64,000 nt of DNA, from contig OZ024794.1 of assembly GCA_964017045.1 (NCBI GenBank), positions 55,886,108 to 55,950,107 on the forward strand, read 5' to 3'. A model generated the notes under the pieces. It was given only the letters and a program-made list of their open reading frames with translations, had not been told where the DNA came from and did not search any database. This stretch comes from Omphiscola glabra. Taxonomy: Eukaryota; Mollusca; Gastropoda; Lymnaeidae. The number at the start of each line of letters is the position of its first letter. The first letter of the stretch is position 1. Position numbers and translations under genes: made by a program. Shown in pieces: positions 22,031-33,586 of the stretch.

Positions 22031-22421
22031 GATGTTTAAGCTATAAAAGTGGGGTTAACTGTTATGTTCGAGAGAGATATTATTATGTTCGAGAGAGAGA
22101 GGCCGATATGTTCACGAACGAGCTGTGTGTGTCCGAGTCTGCCAGAGACCTATTGTGAACGAATGAGTTGCTGTGTACCTCCGGACTGTGGAATTGGTAT
22201 TATGTGCATTGCGAGATGTACTACTGAGAATAAAGAGCATTACCCAATGGACTTATTGTGTTGTGCCTCGGACTTAATAGATTTATTAAGTGTACTATAG
22301 AGAGAAGCAGAGATACCGTAAAGGATCGTCAGAGTAGAGTATAATCGCACTCTGCCGCTCGTCGACCCTAGACAAACATCATGAGCCACCATATTCTGAC
22401 AAGGGACCAGAATATTTGACA
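21948..22421 (+). repeat. 3' LTR
   Basis: Direct copy of 19297-19768, ending TTTGACA like the 5' LTR. The purine stretch GGGAAGAG immediately before it is a short candidate polypurine tract. Confidence 0.9.
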
Positions 22422-22839
22422 GGGCCGTCAATTAATTACGTCAACAATTTTTTCTCAATTTTTTACCCCCTCCCCCTGTCAACAACTGGCAAACATTCAA
22501 TAACTCCCACCCCCTATTTAATTATGTCAACATTTTATACACCACCCCACAACCCCAAAATAATTTTTTTTTAATCAAATGAATTGTAACATTTTAATTT
22601 GTTCTGATCTATTTAAATGACACAAAATTGTAGGAAAAACATTTTATTACACCTTGAGCTTGTTAATGAACAAGTTAAAAAGTTTTTATATTTAAATTTT
22701 ATAATGCTGAATCATTTAAAAGGTTTTTAAAGACTAAATATCATTGTTTGTAAAAGTATACACAGGATTATTGTCAGTATATAATGTAATAACCCGTCAA
22801 TTTTTTTATATTAACATTTCAATAAGAGAAACCCACTCC
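22422..22839. other. AT-rich flank of the LTR element
   Basis: Contains decayed relatives of the next array (GTCAACAACTGGCAAACATT near 22478) among AT-rich sequence. Confidence 0.45.
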
Positions 22840-23310
22840 CTCCCCTTTGTTAACAACTGTCCAACGTTCCCACCCCACTCCCCATTTTGTTAACAACTGT
22901 CCAACGTTCCCACCCCCACTCCCCATTTTGTTAACAACAGTCCAACATTCCCACCCCCCCCCATTTTGTTAACAACTGTCCAACGTTCCCACCCCCACTC
23001 CCCATTTTGTTAACAACAGTCCAACATTCCCACCCCACTCCCCATTTTGTCAACAACTGTCGAACATTCCCACCCCACTCCCCATTTTGTTAACAACAGT
23101 CCAACATTCCCCCCCCCATTTTGTCAACAACTGTCCAACATTTCCACCCCCCCCCAATTTTGTCAACAACTGTCGAACATTCCCCCCCCCCATTTTGTCA
23201 ACAACTGTCCAACATTTCCACCCCCCCAATTTTGTCAACAACTGACGAACATTCCCCCCCCCCATTTTGTCCAACATTTCCAACCCCCCCTCATTTTGTT
23301 AATATCATTA
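22840..23310. repeat. ~40-bp C-rich minisatellite, about 11 copies
   Basis: Units CATTTTGTTAACAACTGTCC + AACGTTCCCACC + variable C-run + CCCC. Length varies (about 35-42 bp) mainly through the C-runs. Short open frames across it are artefacts. Confidence 0.92.
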
Positions 23311-23613
23311 ATGGACGCCCCCTTAGGGTGCCCATAACTTATAAGTCTAAGTTCTAAGACACATTTTTTTAAGGTATTTATAATTGACTTATTTTGTTGT
23401 CTCACCCGTGCAAATAAAAATAGTTCTGCGTGTCAGGTGTGGCCGCTTGCTGTGGGTTGCCGACCTTTGGTCTAAACGTGACGTCAAATATCGCCTAGGC
23501 TCGGATGACCGTAAAAGTCATTTGACTCGGTTTAGTCATTTTATTGTGTAGTTTTATAAAATATAAATAAATCATTTACTGTAGACTGTCACATGTTTTT
23601 GCTTAGTCGTGTG
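23311..23613. other. Intergenic stretch, nothing recognised
   Basis: Ordinary AT-rich DNA between two arrays. Confidence 0.4.
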
Positions 23614-23614
23614 A

Positions 23615-24940
23615 TTGATAAACATAGACTAGTGAAACGTAGACTAATGAAACATAGACTAGTCAAACATAGACTAGTCAAACATAGACTAGTTAAACAT
23701 AGACTAGTCAAACATAGACTAGTCAAACATAGACTAGTCAAACATAGACTAGTCAAACATAGACTAGTCAAACATAGACTAGTCAAACATAGACTAGTCA
23801 AACATAGACTAGTCAAACATAGACTAGTCAAACATAGACTAGTCAAACATAGACTAGTCAAACATAGACTAGTCAAACATAGACTAGTCAAACATAGACT
23901 AATGAAACGTAGACTAGTCAAACGTAGACTAATGAAACGTAGACTAGTCAAATGTAGACTAATGAAACGTAGACTAGTCAAACGTAGACTAGTCAAACAT
24001 AGACCACTCAAACATAGACTAGTCAAACATAGACTAGTCAAACATAGACTAGTCAAACATAGACTAGTCAAACGTAGACTAGTCAAACTTAGACTAGTCA
24101 AACATAGACTAGTCAAACATAGACTAGTCAAACATAGACTAATCAAACATAGACTAGTCAAACATAGACTAGTCAAACATAGACTAGTCAAACATAGACT
24201 AGTCAAACATAGACTAGTCAAACATAGACTAGTCAAACATAGACTAGTCAAACATAGACTAGTCAAACATAGACTAGTCAAACATAGACTAGTCAAACAT
24301 AGACTAGCCAAACATAGACTAGTCAAACATAGACTAGTCAAACATAGACCACTCAAACATAGACTAGTCAAACATAGACTAGTCAAACATAGACTAGTCA
24401 AACGTAGACTAGTCAAACTTAGACTAGTCAAACGTAGACTAGTCAAACGTAGACTAGTCAAACGTAGACTAGTCAAACGTAGACTAGTGAAACATAGACT
24501 AGTGAAACGTAGACTAATGAAACGTAGACTAGTCAAACGTAGACTAATGAAACGTAGACTAGTCAAACATAGACTAATGAAACATAGACTAGTCAAACAT
24601 AGACTAATGAAACATAGACTAGTCAAACATAGACTAATGAAACATAGACTAGTCAAACATAGACTAATGAAACATAGACTAGTCAAACATAGATTAATGA
24701 AACATAGACTAGTCAAACGTATACTAATGAAACGTAGACTAGTCAAACGTAGACTAATAAAACGTAGACTAGTCAAACGTAGACTAGTCAAACGTAGACT
24801 AGTCAAACGTAGACTAGTCAAACGTAGACTAGTCAAACGTAGACTAGTCAAACGTAGACTAGTCAAACGTAGACTAGTCAAACGTAGACTAGTCAAACGT
24901 AGACTAGTCAAACGTAGACTAGTCAAACGTAGACTAACTA
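23615..24940. repeat. 15-bp satellite AGACTAGTCAAACAT/CGT, about 88 copies
   Basis: Uniform 15-bp period containing ACTAGT. Variants: ACAT versus ACGT ends, TAATGAAA for TAGTCAAA, and rare GACCACTC. Rare variants recur in the same order about 330-345 bp apart (GACCACT at 24001 and 24346; AAACTT at 24085 and 24415), showing a block duplication. Open frames of ~450 codons on both strands (RLVKH and TSLCL pentapeptides) follow from the 15-bp period. Confidence 0.97.
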
Positions 24941-25759
24941 GGCATACATTGATTGAATCAGATTAATATAATACGATTTAATTGACTCTTAAGTTAATCA
25001 ATATTTCCTGAAAATTTACAGAGAAATATGCAGGCACAGCTATTTGCATCTTACTGCAACTCATCACCAGCAAAGATAATTCATAAAACTATCAAATTAT
25101 AAATCAACGTGTCTCATGAGGCAGCATATTATTATGAGATCGTGTGTCTCGTGAGACATCATATTATCATAATGTCGTAAAATGATTTGGCTACATGCTC
25201 GGGGACATCATGAGGTTAAAAAAATCTCTGCAAGACTTAATGACTTCATTGGTGGAAAGGAAAAAGGGGGGGAAAGGAGATACAACAAAATGAACTATGA
25301 ACACTACCAGCACCCGAAGAAAAATGCAAATTAGATGCTGCGTTAAAAATGCTGATTTGAACATTGTTCAAGCAAAGATAAGAAGCATGCATAACAATGT
25401 CGGGATCTGGAAGATGGCTCTACATTTTTTTCACTTATGTTTTAATTTTAAATAAATCCACCATAGTTGGTAAACCGAGGCCAGCTCTATTTAAAAAAAA
25501 CACCCTATGTTTTTAGATTGAATGTTTTAGGAATTAAGAGGTTCTACCGTAACGTGTTTATCAAAGATTTGATTATTAGATTACTCCGTGCATGATAGCT
25601 ATCGAAATGTAAACAAAATCACAGTGGAGAATGACCTATTTGACCCGTCTGTTAAGTGTCCATTAGCTACACTTAAGGGGGCAGATTGGTGAAAACAAAA
25701 GTTTAAAGATAATTTGGAAATATTAGTAACTTCTTTTTTTTTTATTTGATGTATTTAAA
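24941..25759. other. Intergenic stretch, nothing recognised
   Basis: AT-rich. A pair of GTGTCTC.TGAG.CA.CATATTAT words near 25110 and 25145 is the only local repeat noticed. Confidence 0.5.
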
Positions 25760-26155
25760 TATCAGTGCAGAATGGCGAATATCTGACACAGACTTTTTTT
25801 GCTGGCATCCGCCCGTCACGATGGTATGGAATTCGCAGGACGAAATCCACAAGGCCTGGGATTATTCTTTCTAGGATTATTAGCTGGTTCCCAACAGCAA
25901 ATCGCTGGATGACCCCAAGGGAACATCATGTGGATGATACAGCTTGGCAGGAGTTGTCGGAATGTTTCATTGTATCAATGTTATCCGCCTTTCGGGGCTC
26001 CATCTCCGGGTTTGAATTCAGAGTTGCATTCTCTGAAGGTTAACGAGTTTAGATTATGGTGGTGTTTTTGCTTGACTGGGCTATTGGCGGGGATTGAACT
26101 CCAGACCATCAGCTTGAGATGTGCTCAGTTTAGACCACTCGGCCACCCAGCACCC
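25760..26155 (-). mobile_element. tRNA-derived SINE, candidate
   Basis: On the minus strand TGGCCGAGTGGTCTAA (26130-26145) fits a polymerase III A box, and GGAGTTCAATC (26092-26102) fits a B box, 27 nt apart, as in a Leu/Ser-type tRNA head. The head starts near GGGTGCTGGG. The following ~330 bp are not tRNA-like and would be the SINE body; the 3' end is not defined. The tRNA cloverleaf is incomplete, so this is not a functional tRNA gene. Confidence 0.6.
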
Positions 26156-26261
26156 AGACTTACACATACTTACAGCTTGTGCAATTTTGTATACACCAAA
26201 AATAAAAACATTAATCTGTGAAACATTTGTCAGATCTATTGCTGTTGAGAAAGATAGTAAG

Positions 26262-26264
26262 AGA

Positions 26265-26321
<57 letters not shown>

Positions 26322-26325
26322 TATA

Positions 26326-26365
<40 letters not shown>

Positions 26366-26462
26366 TATAAGAGATAGATAGATAGAGACAGAGAGACAGA
26401 GAGAGAGATAGAATGAGAGAGAGAGGGAGGGAGAAAGTATAAGAGAGAGAGAGAGAGAGAGG
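26262..26462. repeat. GA-rich microsatellite
   Basis: GA dinucleotide runs interrupted three times by an AAAGTATAAGAGA-type segment, implying local duplication of a short GA unit. Confidence 0.95.
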
Positions 26463-26474
26463 TGGCATTGCGAG

Positions 26475-26775
26475 AAAACAAGATCAAGCCATTGATAGAT
26501 GTGTGAATTTCGAGGCATCCGGCTATCTTCAAGCTCACATCGTTAAGTTGTGGGCGGAGATTGCGACGAGCTAACAGCCGCAATTTCTATGCAGCTACAT
26601 TTGGTTTGTTGAAACAAAACACTAAAACGAAAACGATGAACGAAATGGAAATTCAAGACGATCGAAGGCATGTGCCAATGAGGAGGGGAATAATCTAAAC
26701 ACGTTATTGCTCAAGCATACGTCAACTTCAGGGATATTTACTATAAAAAGCTCAGTTTGGCCATACGTGTTTGTC
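26475..26775. other. Intergenic stretch, nothing recognised
   Basis: No feature seen between the GA tract and the LINE end. Confidence 0.4.
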
Positions 26776-26778
26776 TTC

Positions 26779-26983
26779 TTCTTCTTCTATATATCAAGGG
26801 CCCACGATCAATTTATTGATCATTATGGCTCCTATGAATGTAGATGGGATTTGCAATGTCTCTGTGCCTGGTGTTGATGAGGATATTTCACTGGTTACAA
26901 GAGTAGCTGTTTGAGGGTATCATGCACTGGGGGTTGGAAGGCCTGAGGCAATTGACGCAAATGAGTCAAGTGTGGTCGCCTCA
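26779..26983 (-). mobile_element. LINE 3' end, inverted copy of 3-275
   Basis: The reverse complement encodes the same terminal residues (EATTLDSFASIASGLPTPSA, then stop) and the same 3' UTR, ending in a GAAGAAGAAG tail at its left edge. Cut off near 26983, where it loses similarity, so it is a 5'-truncated insertion. Confidence 0.8.
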
Positions 26984-27009
26984 ACGTGTTTGTTTGTTGG
27001 TTTGTTTGT

Positions 27010-27242
27010 TTGTAGAAAAAGCAAACAATGGCTCAAACCCAATTTGACATGGTCATCCCTCATGACCTACAGGTGGTTTCTGGAACGTTTGGTCATAATC
27101 CCTTTATCCCAAAAGATGTACTTTAAAAAAAATCATAAATGTAGAAGGTAAAGTGTTGTTTTTGTTTAATAAATCGTTTTCATGTTCAATGTCTTCGAGT
27201 GAGATTCAAGTACAGTTATTTTTGGTGTACGCGTTGTTTAAA
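27010..27242 (+). repeat. Dispersed repeat family D, copy 2
   Basis: Matches 2575-2822 in order and orientation (ATTTGACATGGTCAT start, GTTATTTTTGGTGTACG near the end). Starts just after the truncated LINE copy. Confidence 0.6.
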
Positions 27243-27244
27243 GC

Positions 27245-27900
27245 CTGTGTCCGGGTGTGTGAGCTTTCAACCATCAAACGAACGTTTTCCGTGCGCTTCT
27301 TTTTGGTGCATGCATTTTAAATAAAGCTTCATTATGTGTGCTTTTAAAAAAAATTGTACATTATAATTATCACATATTTCAGGGGCGTGCATAAAGTGTG
27401 CTTTGGGGTACCCAGGGGTGTACAGTCCCGGGCGGTGTTCCTTTCAGACATTCCCCCCCCCCCCGGGGGGATTATAAAATGTATATTCCTTACAATGCTG
27501 GCGTCTACGTTAACTGTTGCATGTAGGTCAAACTCGGTCAACACGCGTTTCATTGTCCCTTTAAAAATATCCATGGAATTCAAACTATCAATAGTATTCA
27601 CGTATTTTTAGTTGGACAATTTTTAAAATAAAACTTGTTAAGTAGCCAACTTAAAATACTGACTGCTGTAAGAAATAAAAGCCTAGCAGAGGCGTGACCT
27701 TCGGCGGTATGTACGCTCACAGGATTTAAAAGTAGTGTTTCGTGACTTACATGTAGAGTGGTGAATTTTACTCCTCATTCGCCACAAAAGTTGTGTGTGT
27801 GTGTGTGTTAGTGCGTTTTTAAAAAAATAAAAATCGCCAGCCTTGGTCTTGGCAAAGTTATTCCATAATGACACGTGTCACAACATTCAGACGGCACGTA
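27245..27900. other. Intergenic stretch, nothing recognised
   Basis: Includes a C-run/G-run switch at 27453-27470 and a GT run at 27792-27808. No coding signature. Confidence 0.5.
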
Positions 27901-27902
27901 AA

Positions 27903-28935
27903 TCAACACTAAACACAATGTTATCACGTACTGTGCAAAGCTATGCTAACACATAACACTCAACACAATGTTATTACGTACTGTGCAAAGCTATGCTAAC
28001 ACATAACACTCAACACAATGTTATCACGTACTGTGCAAAGCTATGCTAACACATAACACTCAACACAATGTTATCACGTACTGTGCAAAGCTATGCTAAC
28101 ACATAACACTCAACACAATGTTATCACGTACTGTGCAAAGCTGTCTTGCACATAACACTCAACACAATGGTATCACGTAATGAGCAAAGCTGTCTTGCAC
28201 ATAACACTCAACACAATGGTATCACGTAATGAGCAAAGCTGTCTTGCACATAACACTCAACACAATGGTATCACGTAATGAGCAAAGCTGTCTTGCACAT
28301 AACACTCAACACAATGGTATCACGTAATGAGCAAAGCTGTCTTGCACATAACACTCAATACAATGGTATCACGTAATGAGCAAAGCTGTCTTGCACATAA
28401 CACTCAACACAATGGTATCATGTAATGAGCAAAGCTGTCTTGCACATAACACTCAGCACAATGTTCTCATGTAATGAGCAAAGCTGTCTTGCACATAACA
28501 CTCAACACAATGGTATCACGTAATGAGCAAAGCTGTCTTGCACATAACACTCAACACAATGGTATCACGTAATGAGCAAAGCTGTCTTGCACATAACACT
28601 CAACACAATGGTATCACGTAATGAGCAAAGCTGTCTTGCACATAACACTCAGCACAATGTTATCACGCAATGAGCAAAGCTGTCTTGCACATAACACTCA
28701 GCACAATGTTCTCATGTAATGAGCAAAGCTGTCTTGCACATAACACTCAACACAATGGTATCACGTAATGAGCAAAGCTGTCTTGCACATAACACTCAGC
28801 ACAATGTTCTCATGTAATGAGCAAAGCTGTCTTGCACATAACACTCAGCACAATGTTATCACGCAATGAGCAAAGCTGTCTTGCACATAACACTCAGCAC
28901 AATGTTCTCATGTAATGAGCAAAGCTGTCTTACGC
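27903..28935. repeat. 50-bp then 49-bp minisatellite, about 21 copies
   Basis: The left five units are 50 bp (ATAACACTCAACACAATGTT + ATCACGTACTGTGCAAAG + CTATGCTAAC). From about 28141 the unit is 49 bp with GAGCAAAG and CTGTCTTGC endings. The switch is abrupt. In the 49-bp part, variants CAGCACAATGTTCTCATG recur several times, pointing to block duplications. Confidence 0.95.
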
Positions 28936-29004
28936 ACCGCACACGTGGAAGACGGTCATTTTTGTGTGTGCACCAATGAAAACGTACATTAAACGTTCAT
29001 GGCC

Positions 29005-29205
29005 GACATACGCGCAGCGCAAAATCGTGAGGCAAGTCGCTGTCCAAACAACAATGTCCCACAGTTGGAATCAGGCAATAAGACAAATCGTTGGTGACAT
29101 CCCAGTCAGCCAGTATATGCTCCAATAACTAATTAATTGGTTTGGACATCTGCTCAAAATGCCTGTTAACTAATGGCAAGCGTACAATGTCAGGTTTCAG
29201 GAATA
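29005..29205 (+). pseudogene. RTE-like LINE polymerase C-terminal fragment
   Basis: The plus strand reads IRQIVGDIPVSQYMLQ, stop, then LINWFGHLLKMPVN, resembling the (I/V)GD.P.SQYI...Q..WFGH..RMP block downstream of the reverse transcriptase in RTE/craniofacial-protein-like LINEs. In-frame stops show that it is dead. The long-TIR MITE starts right after it. Confidence 0.6.
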
Positions 29206-29208
29206 TTA

Positions 29209-29592
29209 ATGGACTACGATGAGTCGATTGTTTTGTCACGTGATAAGAGTAAGTTCGAGTAAGACTTCCGGTAGGCTGTCTGCAACACACTAGTCGCTCA
29301 CAAATTTTTCTTCAAACAACGTTCTTCCTTTAATCATAACTGAATTATAATTATTGTCTCATTTATGAATGTCATTTAAAAAAAACACGTGTACTCAAGA
29401 ATATTTTGAAAAGTAAAATTTTTAATTAACATTTGGGGAAGCGCTGATGTAGACAAACATTTTGCTGTAAAATTAATGATAATGGCCGATCAGCTGTTAT
29501 CCGTTGTTATGTGTTGTTATGGGTAGCATAGGCTACCGAAGGCTTACACATATCACGTGACAAAACAAGGAAGTGACTCATCGTAGTCCATT
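29209..29592. mobile_element. Long-TIR MITE, family F, copy 1 (384 bp)
   Basis: The left end AATGGACTACGATGAGTC...TTGTTTTGTCACGTGATA is mirrored at the right (TATCACGTGACAAAACAA...GACTCATCGTAGTCCATT), giving ~36-bp imperfect TIRs. A second copy at 46766-47268 shares the whole interior. No clear target duplication, so the superfamily is unknown. Confidence 0.85.
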
Positions 29593-29925
29593 GAAACGGG
29601 ATGGGCCCGAATTCACTGTCTAAAAGTCTTATTATATATCTGGCCGTTCATATGAGAAAAACATTAATTTAGCGAAGTGTATTTGACTATGCTTTCGCCT
29701 ATGTAGTCTTTGGTTGAATTCTTCTCTTAGACTTAAACAGAAAGGTACTTTGCTCCCTGCATTTTCGCTAAGTTCCTCCTTTGAAGATCGCCAAAGTGCC
29801 AGAGAAAGGCACGACCTTCGACCAATATCCGGTATTAACAAAGGGGAGGTAACTCGGTGGTTTCAAAGAATAAAAACGGCACGTGGGCGTCTCCTAGTGA
29901 CACGAACGTCTTCTCTGTCACTCTA
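29593..29925. other. Unassigned stretch before the TATC array
   Basis: An open frame continues through it into the array (29714-30646), but its unique part has no recognised domain. Confidence 0.4.
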
Positions 29926-30625
<700 letters not shown>

Positions 30626-30984
30626 CTACTTAATGAATTTATGTAGGCCGAATTCAATTTCCACTAAGTCGCTCAGGACAGTATTTTAATTTCCTTTGTA
30701 CCTCAAAAGGTCAATTACCTTCTCTGATGGTCTTTCTATGGTAGGATTTGCTTTATCTATTCTATTTCTCAGCTGTTAAGTATGATATACTTCGTCGCGA
30801 CCCCAAAGGTCAATGTTACAACAGGTTTTACTGGACTCTACAGAGTACACGTTACAAAGAATGTAGGTCAGAGTTTGGTAATGAAATAAAAATAAGGATG
30901 CAGTGAAGTACATCACGATGCTCGTGATCAATCAATGGCCCTCCACAATTAGATATCAGAGAAGCTAACATTGTTGATTAACTC
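30626..30984. other. Intergenic stretch, nothing recognised
   Basis: No repeat or coding signature noticed. Confidence 0.4.
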
Positions 30985-31265
30985 CTTGATGTTTACTTCG
31001 CTTTTATTCGTGTTCTTCTGGCTGGGTAGTAAAATCTTTGGACGGCTAATTGGCCCAGTTTTCGTCAACCTGTCGAGCTGAAACTTGGCTTATAGACTCT
31101 ACGCCAAGGACAACACATTCTATCAAATTTTCAGCCCCAACTTCCAGCCCGTCCCCAAAAATCAGCTTTTCCTATTTTTCAAGTGGCATTTGAAGGAAAT
31201 ATGATGACTGACTTTACGAAATTTACGAGATTTTTACATATTCTATAAGATCTAGTATGCCGCAT
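30985..31265 (-). repeat. Dispersed repeat family C, partial copy 3
   Basis: The reverse complement matches the right half of copies 1 and 2 (GGGCTGAAAATTTG, CCAAGTTTCAG, AGGTTGA, TTAGCCGTCC.AAGATTTT, AAAGCGAAGT). Confidence 0.65.
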
Positions 31266-31289
31266 TTGAAATCTATTTTTAGAAGTCAC

Positions 31290-31430
31290 TTATTATTATT
31301 ATTATTATTGGTAGTTTTCTATAGCGTGGTACCCCAGCCTAGGGCTGGGCTCACCACGCTGTACATACAATTTAACAAACATAATCATGAACTTAAAAAT
31401 TAACTTACATTAATTTTAAAAAAAAAACAA
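31290..31430 (-). mobile_element. SINE/LINE 3' end with ATA tail and strong hairpin, copy 1
   Basis: On the minus strand a conserved segment ends TAGAAAACTACC then an AAT/ATA repeat tail. It contains a two-part hairpin at 31323-31361: AGCGTGGT/ACCACGCT enclosing CCCAGCC-TAG-GGCTGGG. A second copy is nested in a MITE at 46851-46963. Similar tails on independent insertions indicate retroposition. This copy may extend right to about 31570. Confidence 0.65.
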
Positions 31431-31832
31431 GAAAAAACAAAACAAATGTGTATTCGCTTCAACCATTCCATAACAATTTACATGTCAAGCCATGGACGGC
31501 ACTCAGCAGCATCGTTTAACGGTCAGAGGGGGAATCAGTCAGGATGGTAGAGTTTAAAGACATGTGTTTTGAGTTCAACAATTTTAAGTTCTCCAGTTTT
31601 GTTCCATCATTCCTCTTCCCTTATCCCAATACATCTTCCGGTACTTTTAGACCACTGTATATAAACAACAAATACAAATCAGGCTTCTAGGCTTAATGCA
31701 AGGGTGGGCTGCCACCGGCACGCCCCGTTAAATGTTGTGACCCGCTAGATGTATCACAAATGAACTTATTTCTTCATTTAAATAGCGATCGTGTTAATGT
31801 TTTGCACATGGTACGCACCTTTTACATTTACA
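31431..31832. other. Unassigned stretch, possibly the body of the preceding retroposon
   Basis: Lies on the 5' side of the retroposon tail. No coding signature recognised. Confidence 0.35.
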
Positions 31833-32061
31833 TTAAGGCTGGTACTGATTAAAGTTTTCTTGTTCGATTAATCGAGAAAAAAAAATTTAATCGATTAATG
31901 ATTACATATGGCTTTACCCGATCTGCTTGCACTGCAACTCTGCATTTATATGTAGTAAATGTAGTATACCTCTGCCTCTACACAACCACCCAACACCAGT
32001 TAATTGCAACTATCCATGTATTAATTTCACATTTCCCACAAATACGTTGTAGATTCAAACT

Positions 32062-32150
32062 TTAGTACTGACATGTTTAGTACTGACATCTTTAGTACTG
32101 ACATCTTTAGTACTGACATCTTTAGTACTGACATCTTTAGTACTGACATG
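32062..32150. repeat. 16-bp tandem repeat, about 6 copies
   Basis: TTTAGTACTGACATCT repeated in the left part of the ZBED-type hAT element, with end copies carrying ACATG variants. Confidence 0.9.
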
Positions 32151-32274
32151 TATATGTTTGTAAAAACAAACTTAAATAAAAGACGGTTCAAAAACGTAAC
32201 AAGTTACCTTAATTATTAAACTTATACAGTATGTAAACTGTCAGTCACTTTGTTCAAGGCAGTTAGCCATCACT

Positions 32275-33453
32275 TCAGCCAGGCACGCGGACAAACAAAG
32301 GCGTTGACCTATTCTGAAGCCAAACAAGATCGCGTTTTAATGACGATACATCCTGAATACTGAACAGTCTTTCGCACGGAACAGATGTCGCCGGAACACA
32401 AGAGCTGTCTGAACAAAACTGCTTAGGACAGGAAAACGATTTGTTATTCGGGTTCCACCACATGAGAGGATTCTCCGTTTCCGGACTTGGAGCTTCTCTC
32501 TGGCACAGCTTCAGCTCGGCCCGTGCCCCGTGTCCTGAACGCGATTCATCATCCGGGGACTGCGACTCAGAGACGCTCGGCAACATGGTCAGTTTTTGTC
32601 TCGTCAGCAAAGGTTTCTTCTAAGCCATTGAATGTCCTGCTCGCTGTCTTCTGTCACAGAAGGCCCTGTATGCATCCGACAGTTATGTCCGCTCAGCAAC
32701 ACGGTCAGTTTTCGTCTCGTCAGCAAAAGTTTCTTCTAAGCCGTTGAATGTCCTGCTCGCTGCCTTCTGTTGTAGACGGCCTTGAATGCATTCGACAGTT
32801 CTGTCCGCACTGCTTCGCGTTTTTTTTTTTTTCTTAGACAGGTGAGTTTCTTGTAATGTGGATCTAAGGCTTCAGTTGTTTGCAACGTAGAAAAAGTTGC
32901 GATGCCTTCAGTTCTTTTTGTGAAGTCGTTCAATGTAGCAGCTTGGAATCATGCAATGTAACCTGGATCATCCTCCTTACCCCTTGACAGTCTCCACAGC
33001 AATGTTGCTAACGGAAGAACGGCAGTACATGTCACATATCGCTCACTCCCAATATATTCCGAGCGAACCCAACACTGCCATGAATTTGGCCACTTTGTCC
33101 CAGTCTGACGCCGTCAGTTTGGGTCCCCCTGTAGTTTTTTTGGAGGATCGATGTTTGTGGCATCCATGACTTCCCCCAAAATGATGAAAATCATGTTGGT
33201 ATTGCTCCAACGAGTGGCCACACCCTGCAGCAGTTTATGGACCAAACTGCTTATTACAGCGAACGCAATAAACATTGACCCCATCGTATACTTTGCCGTC
33301 AGCAGTTAGCTTAAAAACAAAATGCTTGCTCAACTTTCCGCTTAAAGTTAAACGCTTAACTGCAACATTGCTTTGATCATTCGTTATTGTTTTCCACTGT
33401 ATAAGCGGAAATAGAACTCTTAAAAATAGCACTAAGTCTAAGATAAATAGCAT
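32275..33453 (-). pseudogene. ZBED1-like hAT transposase remnant
   Basis: Three minus-strand segments match a BED-finger hAT transposase. The N-terminus (33235-33400) has KHFVFKLTADGK and a CVRC zinc pair. The middle (32736-32933) has TTEALDPHYKKLTCL, the ALDPRFK.L.FL block. The C-terminus (32275-32610) has MWWNPNNKSF then VPATSVPCERLFSI, the hAT dimerisation block. Stops, frameshifts and a ~117-bp internal tandem duplication (about 32580-32810) make it non-functional. Confidence 0.8.
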
Positions 33454-33582
33454 TCGAGAGAATATTTAACAAAAATTTTGTTCCAAATTATCTAAAATTA
33501 ATCGAAAAATTGCTGATTAAAGAAAATTTATCGATTAAAATTTTTAACGATTAATCGATTAATTAATCGTTAATTTTCCTAG

Positions 33583-33586
<4 letters not shown>

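Larger units (their letters stand above)
19297..22421 (+). mobile_element. Non-autonomous LTR retrotransposon (3.1 kb, full length)
   Basis: Two direct LTRs of 472 and 474 bp flank a 2.18-kb internal region. A tRNA-Pro-like primer site lies at 19769-19786, followed by a tandem-rich leader and one gag-like ORF. There is no protease, reverse transcriptase, RNase H or integrase, so it must depend on another element. LTRs start TGTGTG and end TTTGACA. A matching 4-6-bp target duplication was not found (GAAGAG left, GGGCCG right). Confidence 0.85.

Noticed and set aside
23589..24966. Open frames of 445-457 codons on both strands
   Set aside because: Products of the 15-bp satellite; pentapeptide repeats with no start context.
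26070..26155. Functional tRNA gene on the minus strand
   Set aside because: A and B boxes are present but the cloverleaf is incomplete and the unit is joined to a long non-tRNA body, so SINE is the better call.
27903..28935. CRISPR-like direct repeats
   Set aside because: Units are contiguous with no unique spacers; this is a eukaryotic minisatellite.
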